Source: Chitinophaga barathri (GTDB taxonomy: Bacteria; Bacteroidota; Bacteroidia; Chitinophagales; Chitinophagaceae). Taken from it: a stretch of 64,000 nucleotides of DNA. How positions within the stretch are numbered: the stretch's first letter is position 1; every line of letters begins with the position of its first letter. The notes beneath the pieces were generated by a model. The model did no database searches, had not been told where the DNA came from, and worked only from the letters and a program-made list of their open reading frames with translations. Below are positions 61,059 to 64,000 of this stretch, one piece after another. The DNA is taken from contig NZ_RMBX01000001.1 of the NCBI RefSeq assembly GCF_003807585.1, forward strand, positions 186,001 through 250,000. Reading direction: 5' to 3'. The position numbers were made by a program, and so were the translations under genes.

Positions 61059-61616
61059 ATGGGAAAGTTATCCGTATTTAATTTCCTGACGCTGAACGGC
61101 TTTTATGAAGGCAAAGAAAAAGGCGATGTATCCTGGCATACGCATCAGCCCGGCGGGGAAGAAGGTGAATATGCGGCGGAAGGCGCGGGATCGGGCAGCG
61201 TGCTGGTGTTTGGCAGGGTGACCTACGAAATGATGGCCGGCTGGTGGCCCACGCCTATGGCGATGGAAACCATGCCCGATATAGCAAAGGGAATGAACAG
61301 ATCGGAGAAGATCGTGATCTCACACAGCCTTACCAGGGCTGACTGGGAAAACACGCGGATCATCAAAGACAATATCGGTGAAGAGATCAAAAAACTGAAA
61401 AAAGATAAATCCCTGACCATACTGGGCAGCGGCAGCATCGTGACCCAGCTGTCCGACCTGGGGCTGATAGACCAATACCAGCTGATGATAGACCCGGTGG
61501 CCCTCGGCGAAGGCAGGTCCATTTTTACCGGTATGCAAAAAAAGCTGGACCTGAAGCTGGTGGATCACCGGGTATTCAAAAGCGGAACGGTATTGCTCAC
61601 CTACGAGCCGGCATAA
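61059..61616 (+). CDS. RibD C-terminal/DHFR-like reductase
   Basis: A 185-aa protein of the RibD_C (dihydrofolate-reductase-like) family: it opens with LSVFNFLTLNGFYEGKEKGD, has VFGRVTYEMM with the following GWWP, and the NADPH-binding LGSGSIVTQL near the end. Such stand-alone proteins are common in Bacteroidota and mostly uncharacterised. It is not the folate-pathway enzyme itself. No operon partner is evident. Confidence 0.9.
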   Translation: MGKLSVFNFLTLNGFYEGKEKGDVSWHTHQPGGEEGEYAAEGAGSGSVLVFGRVTYEMMAGWWPTPMAMETMPDIAKGMNRSEKIVISHSLTRADWENTRIIKDNIGEEIKKLKKDKSLTILGSGSIVTQLSDLGLIDQYQLMIDPVALGEGRSIFTGMQKKLDLKLVDHRVFKSGTVLLTYEPA

Positions 61617-61703
61617 TCCTGAAATAACCATCCCCGGTACTTTTTTCACAAAATGCCGGTTTTCCCGTTGGAGATATGTAATTTCCGGGGACAAATTCCT
61701 CGT

Positions 61704-64000
61704 ATGAAACTACTACCGGTACTGGCTTCCATTACAATGGCCTGCTGCGCGGTGCCCGCTATGGCGCAATCCTTTCAACCGGAGGCCCGGTCAAAATACA
61801 TTTCCCGCATTACCCGGGACTCCGTTATTATCATCACGGGTACTACCCGGAGCTTTACGGTGGATTCCCCGGAAGACCAGGGGCCGGTGCTCACTAACAT
61901 TGATGTTTCCATGCTCGGGTATTATACGGATGTTTCCATAAAGCAGCTCTCGCCCAGGCGCGGCGTGAGCATACCCACGTATAAAGTGATGAGACATGGC
62001 ATAGTGCAAAAGGACGGCCCGGCCAGGAGCGGTGATGAATTGCATGTTACAGACGGTTTGGGCGACGGGCCTGTTCGGAAAATATATAAGGTCGGTGCGC
62101 AGGAAATGGCGTTGGGCGGAGAACTGGAGATACTTCAGCCTGCGTTTACCGCGGGCGCCGCACCCCGCCGCCTTGAAATAAAATTCACCGCCGGCCAGCG
62201 CAGCCCGGATGCAACGGTACGCATCCAATTCCCCGCGGTTGTAAACGTTTCGCTGAAAAATACATTGGTCAATGTGATCGGTCGCGGCTTTGTAAGGCTG
62301 GATAGCCTGCCCCTGCAATCCATCGGCCGCACAGGAACGAACTATTCTTATTCCAAAGTAGGTGATGCCGATGTCAGCAAAGCAGCGGACGGCTCTACCA
62401 TCATCACCCTCCGCCACCTCGATCTCCGGCCGGACAATGGGGCGGATATCATACTCATTGTGGAGGAAGTACGTTTCGCCGCTCCCGGCAAACCCGATAT
62501 CAAAGCAGAGTACACCACCGCGCAGCCCGCTGTGCTCACCAGCCCTTCCGCCGTTGCCGCCATTACCGTAAAACGCGGCATCAGCGATTTTGCGCGCGAA
62601 CCTTTAAAAGTAAAAACGTACATAGAAACACCGGAGCTATACACCGGCGCCAGTTTCCGCTGGGCTGCCACCGGTAATCCGGAAAACATCCGGCTGATGC
62701 AGTCCCTGGACAATGGTAAAAAATGGACGCCTGCCAAAGCCGTGATCCGTGATGGCGGCGCCACCGTTTCCGGGCTGAAGCCCGGTATGCTGTACACTTT
62801 CCGGCTGGATGTAAAAGGCACAGGCCCGTCCAATACCGCGAAGTTTTTCACCGGCAAAATGGACATCAGCGGGTTTAAACCTTCAGGAACGGATAACACC
62901 GAAGTGATCAACACGGCGATCGATTCGTTGTATAATCTCGGCGGCGGCACATTGCTGTTCAGCAAAGGCGAATACAACGTGCGCACGATCCATCTCCGAT
63001 CCAACGTATACCTTTACGTAAGCAAGGACGCGGTGCTGAAAGGCATGAAAGGCGCAGACGCGCCCGAGCCCACCTGGTTCAGCGATAAAAAATACCGCTC
63101 CGGCACCTCTCCCACCGATCCCGGCCCTTATGACGATCCGGAGAACTATCTCACCAAACAGGACGTGGGCCATCATTATTTTAACAATGCCATGTTCACC
63201 GGCAAACGCCTGGACAATATCAAGATCATCGGCAACGGCCTGATCACGGGCAACGGCAATCTTGTGAACAGTGACAAAGTAATGAGTAATGAGCCAGACA
63301 ACCGGGCGGACAAAATATTTTCCCTGAAGCTCTGCACCAACCTTGAAATTGGCGGCATCCAGCGGAAAGAAGACCTCTGGTATGATGCCGAAAAAGACGA
63401 ACCTTATTACGCTACACCGGATGGCGGCAAGGATTTTAATACGGACAATATGCTCAAAATAGAGCGTGGCGGCCACTTTGTGCTGCTCGCTACGGGCACG
63501 GACAATATTCATGTGCACGATACCTATTTCGGGAAATACAGCACCGGCAATGTGCGGGACATTTACGATTTTATGGCCTGCAATAATGTGGAGGCCGTCA
63601 ACATCTACTCCAAAGTAAGCTCGGACGATATCGTGAAACCCGGCTCTGACTGTTCACTCGGCTTCACCCGCCCCGCCACGCATTACCGGGTGCGCAATAT
63701 TATTGGCGATACGAATTGCAACCTGTTCCAGATCGGCTCCGAAACAGCGGACGACATCACAGACCTTTGCGTGGACAACATATATGTGCTGGGTGCGAAC
63801 AAAGCAGGGTTTTCCATTTCCACGAACGATGGCGCGCATATCAAAGACGTGCACCTGAACTGCGGCCATACCGGCCCCATCCACGCCCGTTCCAAAATGC
63901 TGCGCACCACCGCGCCGTTCTTTATCTCCATTTCCAACCGTGGCCGCGTGATAGGTTCCACGGCTGGTAAATACACCTTTACAGAAAGCGGCAAGACCCG
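61704..64000 (+). CDS. Secreted beta-helix polygalacturonase-like (GH28-type) protein, 3' end outside window
   Basis: An open frame of more than 765 codons from the ATG at 61704 to the right edge, with no stop; I translated it by hand. It has a Sec signal peptide (MKLLPVLASITMACCAVPAM). The first about 390 residues are beta-rich and unassigned, with a fibronectin-III-like stretch around 300-390. From about residue 395 it is a right-handed parallel beta-helix of the pectin-lyase/GH28 type (NTAIDSLYNLGGGTLLF, IIGNGLITGNG, then SSDDIVKPGSD and FQIGSET, which resemble the catalytic Asp region). It probably cleaves polygalacturonan-like or other acidic glycans. Confidence 0.82.
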   Translation, partial: MKLLPVLASITMACCAVPAMAQSFQPEARSKYISRITRDSVIIITGTTRSFTVDSPEDQGPVLTNIDVSMLGYYTDVSIKQLSPRRGVSIPTYKVMRHGIVQKDGPARSGDELHVTDGLGDGPVRKIYKVGAQEMALGGELEILQPAFTAGAAPRRLEIKFTAGQRSPDATVRIQFPAVVNVSLKNTLVNVIGRGFVRLDSLPLQSIGRTGTNYSYSKVGDADVSKAADGSTIITLRHLDLRPDNGADIILIVEEVRFAAPGKPDIKAEYTTAQPAVLTSPSAVAAITVKRGISDFAREPLKVKTYIETPELYTGASFRWAATGNPENIRLMQSLDNGKKWTPAKAVIRDGGATVSGLKPGMLYTFRLDVKGTGPSNTAKFFTGKMDISGFKPSGTDNTEVINTAIDSLYNLGGGTLLFSKGEYNVRTIHLRSNVYLYVSKDAVLKGMKGADAPEPTWFSDKKYRSGTSPTDPGPYDDPENYLTKQDVGHHYFNNAMFTGKRLDNIKIIGNGLITGNGNLVNSDKVMSNEPDNRADKIFSLKLCTNLEIGGIQRKEDLWYDAEKDEPYYATPDGGKDFNTDNMLKIERGGHFVLLATGTDNIHVHDTYFGKYSTGNVRDIYDFMACNNVEAVNIYSKVSSDDIVKPGSDCSLGFTRPATHYRVRNIIGDTNCNLFQIGSETADDITDLCVDNIYVLGANKAGFSISTNDGAHIKDVHLNCGHTGPIHARSKMLRTTAPFFISISNRGRVIGSTAGKYTFTESGKT

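Overview
The window looks like a chromosomal segment of a Bacteroidota bacterium, most likely Chitinophaga or a close relative. The evidence is a SusC/SusD pair under an ECF sigma factor and a FecR/DUF4974 anti-sigma factor, a pair of Sec-exported YD-repeat/RHS proteins, promoters of the Bacteroidota TTTG-N19-TAnnTTTG type, and many GH, Rhs and two-component genes of that phylum. No rRNA, tRNA or CRISPR array is visible.

Region 1 (1-21357) is the most unusual part. A 7,486-bp unit is present almost twice in direct tandem: 1-6759 equals 7487-14245, and a 727-bp segment (6760-7486) joins the copies. Each unit carries two tyrosine recombinases overlapping by 4 bp, a CHC2/Toprim/AAA+ primase-like protein, a SymE-like small protein, a divergent XRE repressor with a dyad operator, a DUF416 protein, and the C-terminal tip of an RHS protein ending in a deaminase-type domain (HAE...CPGC). 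In the right copy the tip is fused in frame to a complete RHS gene (13311-17759). In the left copy the tip is an orphan. The copies part company exactly in the codons of the RHS core motif YYPFG. I propose that this is a recombinase-bearing element that inserts at that motif, brings its own toxin tip, and has inserted twice. A 1,185-aa YD-repeat partner lies directly upstream of the RHS gene.

Region 2 (21358-28603) holds a long-chain acyl-CoA ligase, a fused HAD phosphatase/GT20 synthase resembling the glucosylglycerol (compatible solute) enzymes, and a metallophosphoesterase fused to a PQQ-type beta-propeller. Region 3 (28631-39020) is a polysaccharide-utilisation-type locus: SusD, SusC with an STN domain, FecR and a divergent ECF sigma factor. 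Two uncharacterised genes and a secreted GH5-CBM6 glycanase follow.

Region 4 (39100-47704) is one operon: periplasmic adaptor, TolC-like channel, ABC ATPase, two FtsX/MacB-type permeases, a sigma54-dependent response regulator and its histidine kinase. In front of it are a near-consensus sigma54 promoter and two tandem TCCG-N4-CGGA dyads at enhancer distance. Region 5 (47705-51345) starts with five head-to-tail 11-bp repeats and continues with a redox/signalling trio: a cNMP-binding histidine kinase, a response regulator fused to a thioredoxin-reductase-like flavoprotein lacking the usual CxxC, and a UBP-type zinc finger.

Region 6 (51346-64000) is ordinary accessory chromosome: small membrane and lipoprotein genes, a class-C beta-lactamase-like hydrolase, an AraC regulator with DinB, an alpha/beta hydrolase, a 136-bp nested palindromic repeat, an enolase-superfamily enzyme, a RibD/DHFR-like reductase, and a secreted beta-helix polygalacturonase-like protein that runs off the right edge.
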